Source: an uncultured Rhizobiaceae group bacterium
GTDB lineage: Bacteria > Pseudomonadota > Alphaproteobacteria > Rhizobiales > Rhizobiaceae
Reading direction: 5' to 3'
Length of the DNA stretch: 7,044 nucleotides
Assembly: GCA_905479965.1 (NCBI GenBank)
Contig: CAJQOR010000423.1
Coordinates: 1-7,044, forward strand
The notes beneath the pieces were generated by a model. It made no database searches and had not been told where the DNA came from. It saw only the letters and a list, made by a program, of their open reading frames with translations. A program made the translations under genes and the position numbers. Shown here piece after piece: positions 1-6,579 of the stretch (the stretch's first letter is position 1; every line of letters begins with the position of its first letter).

Positions 1-181
1 ACAATTAGTTCTTTTGTATAAATCATAGCAAAAACAATTAGCTGCAATTTCTTGCAGCGTCAACAGCATATTACGTGAAAAATTGGTGGAACTTTCGTGC
101 CCCTTTGGCCAGTTCCCCTAAATTTTTTATTAATAATAATGCCGTATTCTAACCATTAGCGCGTATTGTGTGGGGTAAACT
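1..181. other. AT-rich non-coding region upstream of the HerA-like gene
   Basis: No frame on either strand gives a convincing gene here: all three plus-strand frames hit stops within the first 30 bases. The region holds a perfect 7-bp hairpin (41-58) and a T/A-rich block (121-140). A weak promoter-like pair, TTGGCC at 105-110 and TATTAA at 128-133 with a 17-base spacer, could drive the downstream gene, but each half matches the sigma-70 consensus only partly. An in-frame TAA at 176-178 shows that the downstream gene cannot begin further left. The gene to the left lies outside the window. Confidence 0.5.
41..58. repeat. Perfect 7-bp inverted repeat (hairpin)
   Basis: GCTGCAA (41-47) and TTGCAGC (52-58) are perfectly complementary around a 4-base loop. 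Read on the minus strand, the loop is GAAA and the hairpin is followed by TAATTGTTTTTG, a rough U-tract, so it could end a leftward transcript. Read on the plus strand no T-run follows it. There is no minus-strand gene immediately to its right. It could be the tail of a regulatory element or an operator-like dyad. The repeat is plain in the sequence; its function is unknown. Confidence 0.45.
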
Positions 182-2101
182 GTGTCTGGAATAACAATAA
201 AAAACAAAAACCTAAACCTTGCGGTTTCCACTGAGCGGCGTGATTTTCCTGATACTGGTCGACAATTAGGGCATGTTGTCTCCTGTACTGGTTCAAAAGT
301 TCAAATTGCATCTGTCATTCCTAAAGGTGACTTTGACTTATCTAAAAGTTGGTCTGTTGGACGTTTGGTTTCAATCGTCGTTGGTGAGAACCGGGTTGTT
401 GCTCTGGTATCTTCGATGAGTATGCCGGAGGGCATATGGAAATTAGATGGTTCAAATACACTTAATGTGGAAGCTGAATTAGTTGGTGAAGTGCGTCCTG
501 ATTTAGATAACATCATTTTTTCAACCGGGATAAGCCAATACCCATATTTGGGGGCGTCTTCGCATGATATTCGTGCAGAGGATTTGAAGCTCATTTATGA
601 TGTGGGTTCAGAACATGCGGTTGCGATCGGTAAGTTGTCGCAAAACAAAACTATGGATGCATCGATTTGTATACCATCGATGTTATCACGTCACTTTGCG
701 CTTGTGGGTACGACAGGTGTTGGAAAATCTACCGCATTGTCACTGCTCGTTAATAAAGCGATTGATTCAGATGATCAGTTGCGCGTGTTGGTGCTTGATC
801 CGCACGACGAATTTGCGCCTGCTTTTGGTGATCTTTCAGTTGCCATTGGCCCTGAAACACTAGATTTGCCATTTTGGTTATTCAAGTTTGATGAATTTGT
901 TGAAGTTATTTTCCGTGGTCAGCCAAAAGTGCTGGACGAAGTTAACGTACTGCTTGACCTTATTGGCGAAGCCAAAAAAGCATTTAAGGGCAACGCGCCG
1001 TCCAGTTTGAATAAGCGAAAAGAAAATTCATCTATTACGTCTGATTCTCCGGTGCCGTATCGTGTGGCAGATTTGCTTTCATTGTTGGATGAACGAATTG
1101 GCCGTTTGGAAGGGCGCAACGAAAAACCATATTTGCGTCAGTTGAAAACCCGTGTGTTATCGGCGATTAATAATCCGCGTTATTCTTTCATGTTCTCGTC
1201 TAATACAATTACAGATACGATTTTAGACACGATCAGCACGATCTTTAGAATTCCGGGCGATGGCAAACCTATTACAACATTCCAGCTGGCTGGTATCCCA
1301 TCTGAAGTGGTGGATTCAGTGGCATCTGTTTTATGTCGAATGGCATTTGAAATTGCACTTTGGAGTGAAGGTGCGATTAAGATCCTCGTCGTTTGTGAAG
1401 AGGCTCACAGATATATTTCATCAGATCCGAAATCAGGTTTCTTGCCTACACGCCAAGCGATTTCCAGAATTGCAAAAGAGGGTCGTAAATATGGGGTGAG
1501 CCTTGGTATTGTGACCCAGCGTCCAGGTGAACTTGATCCGACGATTTTGTCTCAGTGTTCAACTGTGTTTGCCATGCGTTTGGCCAATGACCAAGATCAA
1601 GAAATCATTCGCTCAGCCTTGCCAAATTCGTCAACCTCGACCACAAGCTTTCTTGCATCGATTGGTAATGGTGAAGCAATTGCATTTGGTGAAGCGGTTG
1701 CTGTGCCAATGCGCATGATGTTTGAGCGTGTTCCAAATTACGCGCTGCCAAGTGCCAACGGTGTTAAAGCGACGACGACGTCTTTGAACTTGCGTTCGAT
1801 TGTTGATAAAATGCGTTCGACTGAGAGTGGTAAGAAACAAACAGGTGGCGCAGAGGCGTTTGATATACCTTCTTCGGGCGCTGCAAGTGTTAATCCGAAA
1901 GTCGATGCATCGCTTCGTAGCGCAATGCTCGCGAATGAAAAACAAGAAGTACTAAAAGAAGAACGCAAATTTAGCGCGATCATGAAGAAAGAAAGCACGC
2001 TTCGACGTAAGCCAATAACGCCAGACACTGGCGAACCGCGCAGTGCGGAAGATTTAGAGCGCGAGATGGAAGAGATGCGCAATAAATTGTTGGGAAAATA
2101 G
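182..2101 (+). CDS. HerA/DUF87-family P-loop ATPase, putative DNA translocase or helicase
   Basis: This 639-residue protein has the layout of the HerA branch of the HerA-FtsK superfamily. An N-terminal beta-rich segment (about 27-100) fits a HAS barrel. Walker A is GTTGVGKST at 176-184, followed by the VLDPHDEF motif at 204-211. A mostly helical insert (about 235-345) precedes a Walker B-like segment ILVVCEEAHRY (401-411), then RIAKEGRKYG (429-438) and IVTQRP (443-448), which fit the family's sensor and arginine-finger region. The tail (about 545-639) is low-complexity and then charged and helical. Family members are hexameric ATPases that pump DNA, often with a NurA, Sir2 or DUF4297 partner; none is visible here. 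The start is GTG at 182, with a weak GGGG (172-175) six bases upstream and an in-frame TAA just before it; the first internal ATGs (codons 79 and 81) would remove the barrel. The ATPase family is secure, the biological role unknown. Confidence 0.9.
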   Translation: MSGITIKNKNLNLAVSTERRDFPDTGRQLGHVVSCTGSKVQIASVIPKGDFDLSKSWSVGRLVSIVVGENRVVALVSSMSMPEGIWKLDGSNTLNVEAELVGEVRPDLDNIIFSTGISQYPYLGASSHDIRAEDLKLIYDVGSEHAVAIGKLSQNKTMDASICIPSMLSRHFALVGTTGVGKSTALSLLVNKAIDSDDQLRVLVLDPHDEFAPAFGDLSVAIGPETLDLPFWLFKFDEFVEVIFRGQPKVLDEVNVLLDLIGEAKKAFKGNAPSSLNKRKENSSITSDSPVPYRVADLLSLLDERIGRLEGRNEKPYLRQLKTRVLSAINNPRYSFMFSSNTITDTILDTISTIFRIPGDGKPITTFQLAGIPSEVVDSVASVLCRMAFEIALWSEGAIKILVVCEEAHRYISSDPKSGFLPTRQAISRIAKEGRKYGVSLGIVTQRPGELDPTILSQCSTVFAMRLANDQDQEIIRSALPNSSTSTTSFLASIGNGEAIAFGEAVAVPMRMMFERVPNYALPSANGVKATTTSLNLRSIVDKMRSTESGKKQTGGAEAFDIPSSGAASVNPKVDASLRSAMLANEKQEVLKEERKFSAIMKKESTLRRKPITPDTGEPRSAEDLEREMEEMRNKLLGK

Positions 2102-3004
2102 CTATAAGTTTGAAATGATTGTCCAATCGGCACCAAGCTGGTTTCGAAACCAGGTCGATTGGCGTTTCGCATATTGCCGGGTTGCGATCACCGCCAGTTC
2201 AATAGCCTCATCTAAGCTGATTTCGCTATCAAGATATCTTGCGATTTCCCGCACGCCAATGGCTTTCATTGATGTATGATTGTGATCAATGTTTGCTGCA
2301 AGTATGTTCTTCACTTCATCAATAGCACCTTCATTCATCATTTTATGAAAACGCGTTTTTATCCGTTCATGAAGGATCGGGCGTTCTGGCATCAGGATAA
2401 TATTTTTCGAACGTTTTGTGTCGATAAGCGGTGCGCCCGTTTGATGTTGAAACTTACGAATAGATTGCCCTGTTGTTTCAAAAACTTCCAACGCACGGGA
2501 AATACGTTGCTTATCATTTGGTTTAAGTTCGTGAGCAAGTTCTGGATCTTGTTTGAGCAATTCATCATAAAGTACGGATATTCCGTCTTGCTCAAGTTTT
2601 TGGCGCCATTTGTTACGAATATCAATTGGTATCGGTGGCATTTTAGATAAACCACCATTGAGGGCTTTAAAATACAGTCCCGTACCCCCTACAAAAACTG
2701 GAATTTTACCGCGTGAGGTGAGATCCGAAATTTTCTCAGAAACTTCATCATACCAATGACCTGTTGAATATTCGGTGCCTGGTTGAATATGCCCATAAAG
2801 ATGATGAGGTACGCTTGATAACTCTTCCGCTGAGGGGCGAGCGGTAACGACGTTTAAAATGTCGTAAATTTGCATGGAATCCACATTGATAATTTCGCCA
2901 TTGTGCAATTGAGCCAATTTTACTGCGAGCGCGGACTTGCCGCTGGCGGTTGGGCCAGCTATTTGGATGCTTGAGTTGTTATCTAGTTGGAGAATCTCGT
3001 TCAT
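2102..3004 (-). CDS. miaA: tRNA dimethylallyltransferase MiaA
   Basis: MiaA transfers a dimethylallyl group from dimethylallyl diphosphate to N6 of A37 in tRNAs that read UNN codons; MiaB then usually methylthiolates it. The 300-residue protein has the P-loop GPTASGKS (17-24), the NVDSMQIYD segment (40-48) with the conserved aspartate, VGGTGLYFKAL (105-115), QRISRALEVFE (166-176), MKAIGVRE (246-253) and the C-terminal signature ATRQYAKRQSTWFRNQ. Length is normal for the family. I chose ATG at 3004. An in-frame GTG at 3019 would add five residues and has a looser GGATGGG eight bases upstream, whereas the AAGGG before the ATG sits only one base away, so the start is open. The gene is head-to-head with serB, with overlapping start regions, and tail-to-tail with the HerA-like gene, with no base between the stops. 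Confidence 0.96.
   Translation of the reverse strand: MNEILQLDNNSSIQIAGPTASGKSALAVKLAQLHNGEIINVDSMQIYDILNVVTARPSAEELSSVPHHLYGHIQPGTEYSTGHWYDEVSEKISDLTSRGKIPVFVGGTGLYFKALNGGLSKMPPIPIDIRNKWRQKLEQDGISVLYDELLKQDPELAHELKPNDKQRISRALEVFETTGQSIRKFQHQTGAPLIDTKRSKNIILMPERPILHERIKTRFHKMMNEGAIDEVKNILAANIDHNHTSMKAIGVREIARYLDSEISLDEAIELAVIATRQYAKRQSTWFRNQLGADWTIISNL
2123..2162. repeat. Long hairpin at the 3' end of miaA with a 14-bp palindromic core
   Basis: CCAATCG (2123-2129) pairs with CGATTGG (2156-2162), ACC (2132-2134) with GGT (2153-2155), and TGGTTTCGAAACCA (2139-2152) is a perfect 14-base palindrome. Together they form one imperfect stem-loop with bulges at 2130-2131 and 2135-2138. It lies inside miaA; the core spells Trp-Phe-Arg-Asn-Gln of the conserved C-terminal motif. 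It begins 22 bases after the stop of the convergent HerA-like gene. No U-tract follows on either strand, so it is not a standard intrinsic terminator. It might still mark or protect the 3' end of the herA transcript. The pairing is seen; the role is inferred. Confidence 0.5.
2989..2993 (+). promoter_or_regulatory. Ribosome binding site deciding the serB start
   Basis: GGAGA lies nine bases upstream of the ATG at 3003. This selects that codon over the in-frame ATG at 2937, which would push serB 66 bases further into miaA. The site lies within miaA coding sequence on the opposite strand. Confidence 0.7.
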
Positions 3005-3890
3005 GCCCTTCGTTGCCACGCTTATAGCCCATCCGTCAAATCCAATTTTAACTGCATCAATTGGAGAAACGGTGGCATCTGCTGTTTCTGCATCGGGACT
3101 ATATTGGCTTTGTGATGGTGTCGCTTGCGATATTGCACTACCTGATGGATGTGATTTAACCGACGTTGAGAACGCTATACTGGGGGCTATTGGCGATCTT
3201 CCTATTGATTTTGCAATTCAAGACCCTGAAAAACGCCGCAAAAAACTGCTGATTGCTGATATGGATTCAACCATGATCGAACAAGAGTGCATTGATGAGT
3301 TAGCTGCCGAAGTTGGTTTAAAAGATAAAGTCTCACAGATCACAGCGCGCGCGATGAACGGTGAGCTTGACTTTGAGTTTGCGCTTCGCGAACGGGTAGG
3401 GCTGTTGAAAGGCTTGTCGCTTAATGTTGTTGATGATGTGATTAAAAATCGCATTAGCCTCATGTCTGGCGGGAAAACACTTGTAGCAACCATGAAGAAA
3501 AATGGTGCTTATTGCGCACTTGTTTCCGGCGGCTTTACTGTTTTCACAGGACCAATTTCCAAGGAAATCGGATTTGATGAACATCGTTCGAACTTGCTGC
3601 TTGATGATGATGGTGTGTTAACAGGTGAAGTTGGAGAACCAATTTTGGGTAAACAGGCAAAAGTTGATGCGCTCAACGAAATTTCAGAACAAATTGGCAT
3701 AACACCTGAAGAGGCAATCGCTGTGGGTGATGGTGCCAATGATCTAGGGATGTTGCAGCTCGCAGGCTCTGGCGTTGCGCTTCATGCCAAACCAACGGTC
3801 GCAGCGCAGGCGAAAATAAAACTTGATCATTCAGATTTGACAGCCCTGCTATATTTGCAGGGCTATCGGAAGACGGATTTTGCTAGTTAG
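3003..3890 (+). CDS. serB: Phosphoserine phosphatase SerB
   Basis: SerB hydrolyses O-phosphoserine to serine and phosphate, the last step of the phosphorylated serine pathway. It is a cytoplasmic, Mg-dependent HAD-superfamily enzyme. The 295-residue protein has the nucleophile motif DMDST (86-90; Asp86 should form the phospho-enzyme and Asp88 act as acid/base), EQECIDELA (93-101) of the cap region, SGGF (175-178) as motif II, GKQAK (216-220) carrying the likely conserved lysine, and GDGAND (242-247) as the metal-binding motif. The first 75 or so residues form the variable N-terminal region found in longer SerB proteins. The ATG at 3003 is chosen for its GGAGA site; starting at 2937 would add 22 residues that look like reverse-strand miaA. 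It converges on the Do-family protease gene, leaving 30 bases between the stops. Confidence 0.96.
   Translation: MPFVATLIAHPSNPILTASIGETVASAVSASGLYWLCDGVACDIALPDGCDLTDVENAILGAIGDLPIDFAIQDPEKRRKKLLIADMDSTMIEQECIDELAAEVGLKDKVSQITARAMNGELDFEFALRERVGLLKGLSLNVVDDVIKNRISLMSGGKTLVATMKKNGAYCALVSGGFTVFTGPISKEIGFDEHRSNLLLDDDGVLTGEVGEPILGKQAKVDALNEISEQIGITPEEAIAVGDGANDLGMLQLAGSGVALHAKPTVAAQAKIKLDHSDLTALLYLQGYRKTDFAS
3842..3864. repeat. GC-rich perfect 8-bp hairpin near the serB 3' end
   Basis: AGCCCTGC (3842-3849) and GCAGGGCT (3857-3864) are perfectly complementary around a 7-base loop. The hairpin lies in the last serB codons (TALLYLQGY) and also 57 bases downstream of the protease stop on the minus strand. 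No T-run follows at once on either strand; the nearest on the plus strand is TTTT about a dozen bases on, before the serB stop. It may help define 3' ends of the two convergent transcripts, or it may be a by-product of coding constraint. Confidence 0.45.
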
Positions 3891-3920
3891 AATAATAGAA
3901 TTCTGACTATGCAAAGGTGA

Positions 3921-5417
3921 CTACTCTATGCGGATCGTTACGAAACGTAATTCACCCATTTGATTTGCAATCATAAAGAATGCGTTTCGGCGGCCGTCGG
4001 ATTTAAGTTTCTCAATAACCTCTTGGACATCTTGCGGTGTTTTGACCGCTTCTTGTGCAACTTCGACAATCACATTGCCTGCTTGAACATCTTTTTTGTC
4101 AGCGTTTGAGGCTTCATCAACTGCGTTGATCAAGACACCTTTGGTATTTTCATCAATGGCAAATTCATCACGAAGCGCATCTGTCAGTTCGCGAAGCTCC
4201 ATTCCCATCAGCTCAACCACAGCGGGGGCTTCTTCTTCGGTAACTGCAGGCTGATCATCATTAGTCGCTGCAAGTTTGCGTTCGCCATCTTCAAGGCGTC
4301 CGAGTGTCACTTTGATGTTTTGCATCTCACCTTTGCGCAGGATTTCAACATCAACTTCTTTCCCGACCGGGCTTTCTGCAACAATTCTCGGTAAATCGCG
4401 CACCGTTCCAACATCTTTGCCGTCAAACTTAACGATGATATCACCGGCTTGCATGATGTCTTCAACGGGGCCGTCCGGGATTACACCTGCAACAAGTGCA
4501 CCTTTGGCTTCATCCATACCAAGGCTTTCAGCAATATCATCAGTGACAGGTTGTATGCGCACACCCAGCCAGCCACGGCGCGTTTCCCCAAAGTCACGCA
4601 ATTGATTGATCACGTTAGAGGCAAGTTCTGTTGGCACAGAAAAGCCAATACCAATAGAGCCGCCCGATGGCGAGATAATTGCTGTGTTGATCCCGATAAC
4701 TTCGCCCGCCATATTGAACAATGGTCCACCAGAATTCCCTCGGTTAATAGCAGCATCTGTCTGGATATAATTGTCATATGGTCCTGAATTAATGTCACGG
4801 CCAATAGCGGATACAATGCCGATAGACACAGAACCACCCAAACCAAATGGGTTACCAATCGCCATCACCCAATCGCCAATGCGCATTTTTGTGGAATCGC
4901 CAACTGGAACAAACGCAAGTGGTTCGTCTGATTCAACTTTCAAAACAGCTAGGTCAGTTTTCGGATCAGCACCAATAAGAACCGCATCCAGACGACGGCC
5001 ATCTGCGAAGATGACCTCGATATTGTCAGCATTTTCAATCACGTGATTATTGGTGACGACAGTTCCTTCGGCGTCGATGACAAAACCTGAGCCGAGTGAG
5101 CTAACTTGCTGATTTGGCGTTCTACGACCATCTTCGCGATCTTGAAAAAATTCATCGAAAAACTCTTGGAAAGGCTGCCCATCGGGCGCATTGCGAGGGG
5201 TGTTTCGTTGTCCAGAACTTTCAACGGATTGCGATGTTGAAATGTTAACAACCGCTCCCATTAAACCTTCTGCAAGATCAGCAACAGATGCCGGGCCATT
5301 AGGCGCTTGTGCTTTTGCAATATTGATGCTGGCGAAAACGATTAGCAGAGCGAGTAAAAAACCTGCGAACGCATTGACCTTTAAAATTTCACTCATATGT
5401 ATCGCTTTAGACTTCAT
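3921..5417 (-). CDS. degP: Do/DegP-family periplasmic serine endoprotease
   Basis: This is an HtrA/Deg serine protease that degrades, and often chaperones, misfolded envelope proteins. With the ATG at 5417 it has 498 residues. An N-terminal export signal is visible: lysine-containing start, hydrophobic core FAGFLLALLIVFASINI (17-33), likely cleavage after AKAQA. The S1-type domain carries the triad His125 (TNNHVIE), Asp155 (KTDLAVL) and Ser229 (GNSGGP). PDZ1 spans about 280-376 and PDZ2 about 400-496, joined by an acidic Glu/Ala-rich linker. QPFQEFFDEFF (81-91) is a loop typical of the DegQ/MucD group. An upstream in-frame ATG at 5429 has no ribosome site, while AGGA at 5423-5426 sits five bases before 5417. 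The gene is last in the hflK-hflC-DUF2065 operon, 50 bases after DUF2065. Whether it is best named DegP, DegQ or MucD cannot be settled here. Confidence 0.95.
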   Translation of the reverse strand: MKSKAIHMSEILKVNAFAGFLLALLIVFASINIAKAQAPNGPASVADLAEGLMGAVVNISTSQSVESSGQRNTPRNAPDGQPFQEFFDEFFQDREDGRRTPNQQVSSLGSGFVIDAEGTVVTNNHVIENADNIEVIFADGRRLDAVLIGADPKTDLAVLKVESDEPLAFVPVGDSTKMRIGDWVMAIGNPFGLGGSVSIGIVSAIGRDINSGPYDNYIQTDAAINRGNSGGPLFNMAGEVIGINTAIISPSGGSIGIGFSVPTELASNVINQLRDFGETRRGWLGVRIQPVTDDIAESLGMDEAKGALVAGVIPDGPVEDIMQAGDIIVKFDGKDVGTVRDLPRIVAESPVGKEVDVEILRKGEMQNIKVTLGRLEDGERKLAATNDDQPAVTEEEAPAVVELMGMELRELTDALRDEFAIDENTKGVLINAVDEASNADKKDVQAGNVIVEVAQEAVKTPQDVQEVIEKLKSDGRRNAFFMIANQMGELRFVTIRIE

Positions 5418-5422
5418 TTTAT

Positions 5423-5426
5423 TCCT
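5423..5426 (-). promoter_or_regulatory. Ribosome binding site deciding the protease start
   Basis: On the minus strand AGGA lies five bases upstream of the ATG at 5417. It overlaps the codons after the alternative ATG at 5429, which has no comparable site upstream. This supports the start four codons further in. Confidence 0.6.
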
Positions 5427-5467
5427 CATTGTAAATGCGTAGGTAGACGCCCGTAAAAGCTATTTAA

Positions 5468-5653
5468 TCACCCGCGAATGAGCCACACAAGCCCAACACC
5501 GATCACGACTGCGATCAGGCCAATATTTCTTAAATTTTTATCCGGGATTTGCGGCAGAATTGATGCCATTTTTTTCATTGAAGATGGTGCAAGCGCATAA
5601 ATCAAACCTTCAATGACCAAAAAAAGACCTACCGCCACGATGAGATCATGCAT
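5468..5653 (-). CDS. DUF2065 (YjeT-like) small inner-membrane protein
   Basis: This 61-residue protein has two hydrophobic helices, about residues 4-22 (LIVAVGLFLVIEGLIYALA) and 43-59 (IGLIAVVIGVGLVWLIR), joined by a polar loop with KKM and PQIPDKNLR. The size, the VGLFLVIEGLIYAL start and the place next to hflC match the DUF2065 family, which includes YjeT of E. coli. No biochemical function is established that I know of. The start is well supported: AGGAG at 5663-5667 sits nine bases upstream of the ATG. The gene begins 15 bases after the hflC stop, and its ribosome site falls in that gap, so it is almost surely co-transcribed with hflKC. A helper role for the HflKC-FtsH complex or for envelope stress is inference from context only. 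Confidence 0.88.
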   Translation of the reverse strand: MHDLIVAVGLFLVIEGLIYALAPSSMKKMASILPQIPDKNLRNIGLIAVVIGVGLVWLIRG

Positions 5654-5662
5654 GGCGGTAGG

Positions 5663-5667
5663 CTCCT
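5663..5667 (-). promoter_or_regulatory. Ribosome binding site of the DUF2065 gene
   Basis: AGGAG on the minus strand lies nine bases upstream of the ATG at 5653 and fills most of the short gap after the hflC stop. It confirms that this 61-codon frame is translated. Confidence 0.7.
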
Positions 5668-5668
5668 A

Positions 5669-6577
5669 TTAGTTGCCAGATGCTGGCGCAGCCGGTGGTA
5701 CACCTGCAGAATTCTTGAAGAATTTAAAGAATTCAGAATCCGGTGAAAGAACCATGGTTGTTCCATCAGCTTCAATTGCCTTACCGTAAGCTTCCATTGA
5801 ACGATAAAATTCAAAGAAATCTTGGTCGCGGGTAAACGCATCAGCGAAGATTGCATTTCGTTCTGCATCGCCTTCACCGCGAATGATCTGTGCATCACGT
5901 TCAGCTGCAGAGACAAACTCCACAATCTGACGATCGGCAATTGATCTTAGACGTTGGCCAGCTTCAATACCGCGCGCACGGATAGCTTCCGCTTCTGCAA
6001 GACGTTCTGCTTTCATACGCTCGTATGTTTGTTGCGAAACTTCCTGTGTCAAATCAGTACGACGAATACGTACATCATCAATTGTGACACCAAGAGCTTG
6101 AGCTTCAGGGCGTAGTTGATCACGTACTTCACGCATCATTGATGTACGTTCTGCTGACAAGGCTGCCTCAAACCCACGCAAACCGTAAACTGTACGAAGT
6201 GCAGAGTTCAAACGTGTTCTTAGTCTTGATTCAACGGCGATCACGTCACCAGACACGGTTTGTCTAAAGGTTTTAGCATCTGAGATTTTGTATAATACAA
6301 ATGCGTCCACCTCATAGAATTTACCGCCTGAAACCTGAACACGGATGTTTTCAAGATCAAAACGTAGTGTCCGATCTTCAACATATTGAACGCTATCGAA
6401 ATCAGCGAATGTGAACGGTACTTTGAAATAAAGACCTGGTTCAGTTTTCACGCTTTGAATTTCACCAAAGCGAATGACGATAGCTTGCTCACGTTCGTTT
6501 ACAACAAACAATGATGAGTAAATAATCACAGCAAGGACTGCGAAAATACCTAAGAAGAAGGGTAAACGGCTAGACAT
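5669..6577 (-). CDS. hflC: HflC, SPFH-domain modulator of FtsH protease
   Basis: HflC pairs with HflK in a large membrane-anchored assembly, mostly on the periplasmic side, that encloses and modulates the FtsH AAA protease. The 302-residue protein has a single N-terminal membrane anchor (about 6-27, FFLGIFAVLAVIIYSSLFVV) and then an SPFH/Band 7 domain (about 24-200) with NEREQAIVIRFGEI and EPGLYFKVPF. A charged, Ala/Glu/Arg-rich coiled-coil region (about 185-245, including ERLAEAEAIRARG and GEGDAERNAIFADA) follows, then FFEFYRSMEAY and a short Pro/Ala-rich tail ending ASGN. It starts two bases after the hflK stop. A strong AGGAGG site (6587-6592) lies inside the last hflK codons, so translation of the two is probably coupled. 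Confidence 0.96.
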   Translation of the reverse strand: MSSRLPFFLGIFAVLAVIIYSSLFVVNEREQAIVIRFGEIQSVKTEPGLYFKVPFTFADFDSVQYVEDRTLRFDLENIRVQVSGGKFYEVDAFVLYKISDAKTFRQTVSGDVIAVESRLRTRLNSALRTVYGLRGFEAALSAERTSMMREVRDQLRPEAQALGVTIDDVRIRRTDLTQEVSQQTYERMKAERLAEAEAIRARGIEAGQRLRSIADRQIVEFVSAAERDAQIIRGEGDAERNAIFADAFTRDQDFFEFYRSMEAYGKAIEADGTTMVLSPDSEFFKFFKNSAGVPPAAPASGN

Positions 6578-6579
6578 GA

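Noticed and set aside
1..26. Possible start of a leftward gene (ATG at 24-26 on the minus strand, running off the left edge)
   Set aside because: Only eight codons are visible and there is no ribosome site, so it cannot be supported.
182..2101. HerA-based antiphage system (HerA with Sir2, DUF4297 or NurA)
   Set aside because: No partner gene is in the window, and the flanks are housekeeping genes with matching composition and no mobile element signs.
1738..2172. 144-codon open frame on the minus strand over the end of the HerA-like gene
   Set aside because: It lies almost wholly antisense to a well-supported gene, overlaps miaA in another frame, and its translation shows no recognisable motif.
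2276..2650. 124-codon open frame on the plus strand inside miaA
   Set aside because: It is antisense to miaA, and its Cys/Phe/His-rich translation is typical of a shadow frame.
2937..3002. Longer serB reading frame starting at the ATG at 2937
   Set aside because: The extra 22 residues are reverse-strand miaA sequence over its P-loop region. The ATG at 3003 has a good ribosome site and a normal SerB N-terminus.
3891..3920. Terminator in the gap between serB and the protease gene
   Set aside because: The 30 bases contain only a short AGAATTCT palindrome and no stem with a T-run.
4276..4605. 109-codon and neighbouring plus-strand frames opposite the protease gene
   Set aside because: Ser/Pro/Arg-rich translations antisense to a clear protease gene, with no motif.
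5430..5467. Separate promoter or terminator between DUF2065 and the protease gene
   Set aside because: Only a weak 4-bp dyad (GCGT/ACGC) is present and no convincing -35/-10 pair, so simple operon read-through is the better reading.
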